Part shown: piece by piece, positions 63,416-64,000 of the stretch
How positions within the stretch are numbered: position 1 is the stretch's first letter
Layout: each line of letters opens with the position of its first letter
From: Anisus vortex
Lineage: Eukaryota > Mollusca > Gastropoda > Planorbidae
Direction: 5' to 3'
Length of the DNA stretch: 64,000 nucleotides
Assembly (NCBI GenBank): GCA_949126835.1
Contig: OX421506.1
Span: 15,511,947 to 15,575,946 of the forward strand
Translations under genes and position numbers: made by a program
Notes under the pieces: generated by a model
Told to the model about the DNA's origin: nothing
Database searches by the model: none
The model's input: only the letters and a program-made list of their open reading frames with translations

Positions 63416-64000
63416 CCCAATGCGAGTTCGCAAAAAGTAAAATATGAGACAATAAGGTCACGTGTCTTTAAATTACTTAAAAGGGATCGGAATCCACACA
63501 CACACACATCATATTTTATACGTATAGTTTTCTATTATATTGTGTGATTAGGTGTCTGTCGCATGTTTTAATGTCATTATTTGTATGCATTTTAAATGAC
63601 CTTTTCTACACATATTATGAGTAATAAGGAGCAGGTTGCCTATGGTGTCCGGATTTGATGCCAGTGTGTCTGACATTGACTGCAAGAGAGCAAACTGCTC
63701 TGCAGACTGGCTAATAGAAGAAGAAGAAGAAGTACCGGCGGACAGTGTGACATTTTAACAGAATGTCCGGTAAAAATATTAAAAGAGAAACTGATCATGT
63801 AAAACCAATAGTCCTGTACACAAAGTTCCAATAGGCTGTTAACCCGGGAGGGGAAAGATGGGAAGGTGTCCGCTATGTTCTGAAAAGGTATCTGACAACC
63901 CCGTGTGCAATAAAAATAATAAAATGTGGCAGATCCAGTCTATAGATCTGTGATGTTTCTTGACAAATAATTGTATTTTCTTAGTTTATTGTCTGTTGTA

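Overview
This is a eukaryotic, AT-rich animal genomic window. It holds two interrupted protein-coding genes in convergent orientation, separated and filled by transposable elements and satellite arrays. The exon/intron structure, the ciliary gene ODAD2, the many tRNA-derived SINEs and the hAT-type miniature elements fit an invertebrate, most probably a lophotrochozoan such as a gastropod mollusc. The species assignment is inference only.

Layout: (1) 668-37515, + strand: the C-terminal eight coding exons of ODAD2 (ARMC4), an armadillo-repeat subunit of the outer-dynein-arm docking complex of motile cilia. The 5' half of the gene lies off the left edge. Exons 1-6 of the window are packed into 668-6317. 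A 30.2 kb intron (6318-36508) follows, then the last two exons (36509-37515). (2) 6318-36508: the giant intron, a transposon and satellite sink. It holds tRNA-derived SINEs of two families, hAT-like MITEs (some nested, several with 8-bp target duplications), LINE remnants, three large tandem arrays (9.4-10.2, 20.1-22.0, 35.2-35.9 kb), a (TCTA)n tract and an antisense THAP-domain exon. (3) 37516-52230: the interval between the convergent 3' ends, including a 2.65 kb GA-rich array (40540-43190) and a 2.26 kb array of a ~41-bp unit (45741-48000). Both are purine-rich on the + strand. (4) 52231-60536, - strand: a complete seven-exon tetraspanin gene (233 codons), CD63-like, ending in the tyrosine sorting motif YEVV. 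(5) 60537-64000: its 5' flank plus further MITEs and SINE-like pieces.

The two genes have no evident functional link; one is axonemal and the other endolysosomal/membrane. The most notable signals are: a complete 3' splice site (branch point, pyrimidines, AG and first exon bases) amplified five-fold in front of an ODAD2 exon; a GC-AG intron; an array with about 100 copies of a 5' splice-site-like motif; a strongly over-represented palindrome TAGGCCTA; and several nested hAT elements whose insertion history can be read from target-site duplications. No bacterial-type system, CRISPR array, rRNA or functional tRNA gene was found.
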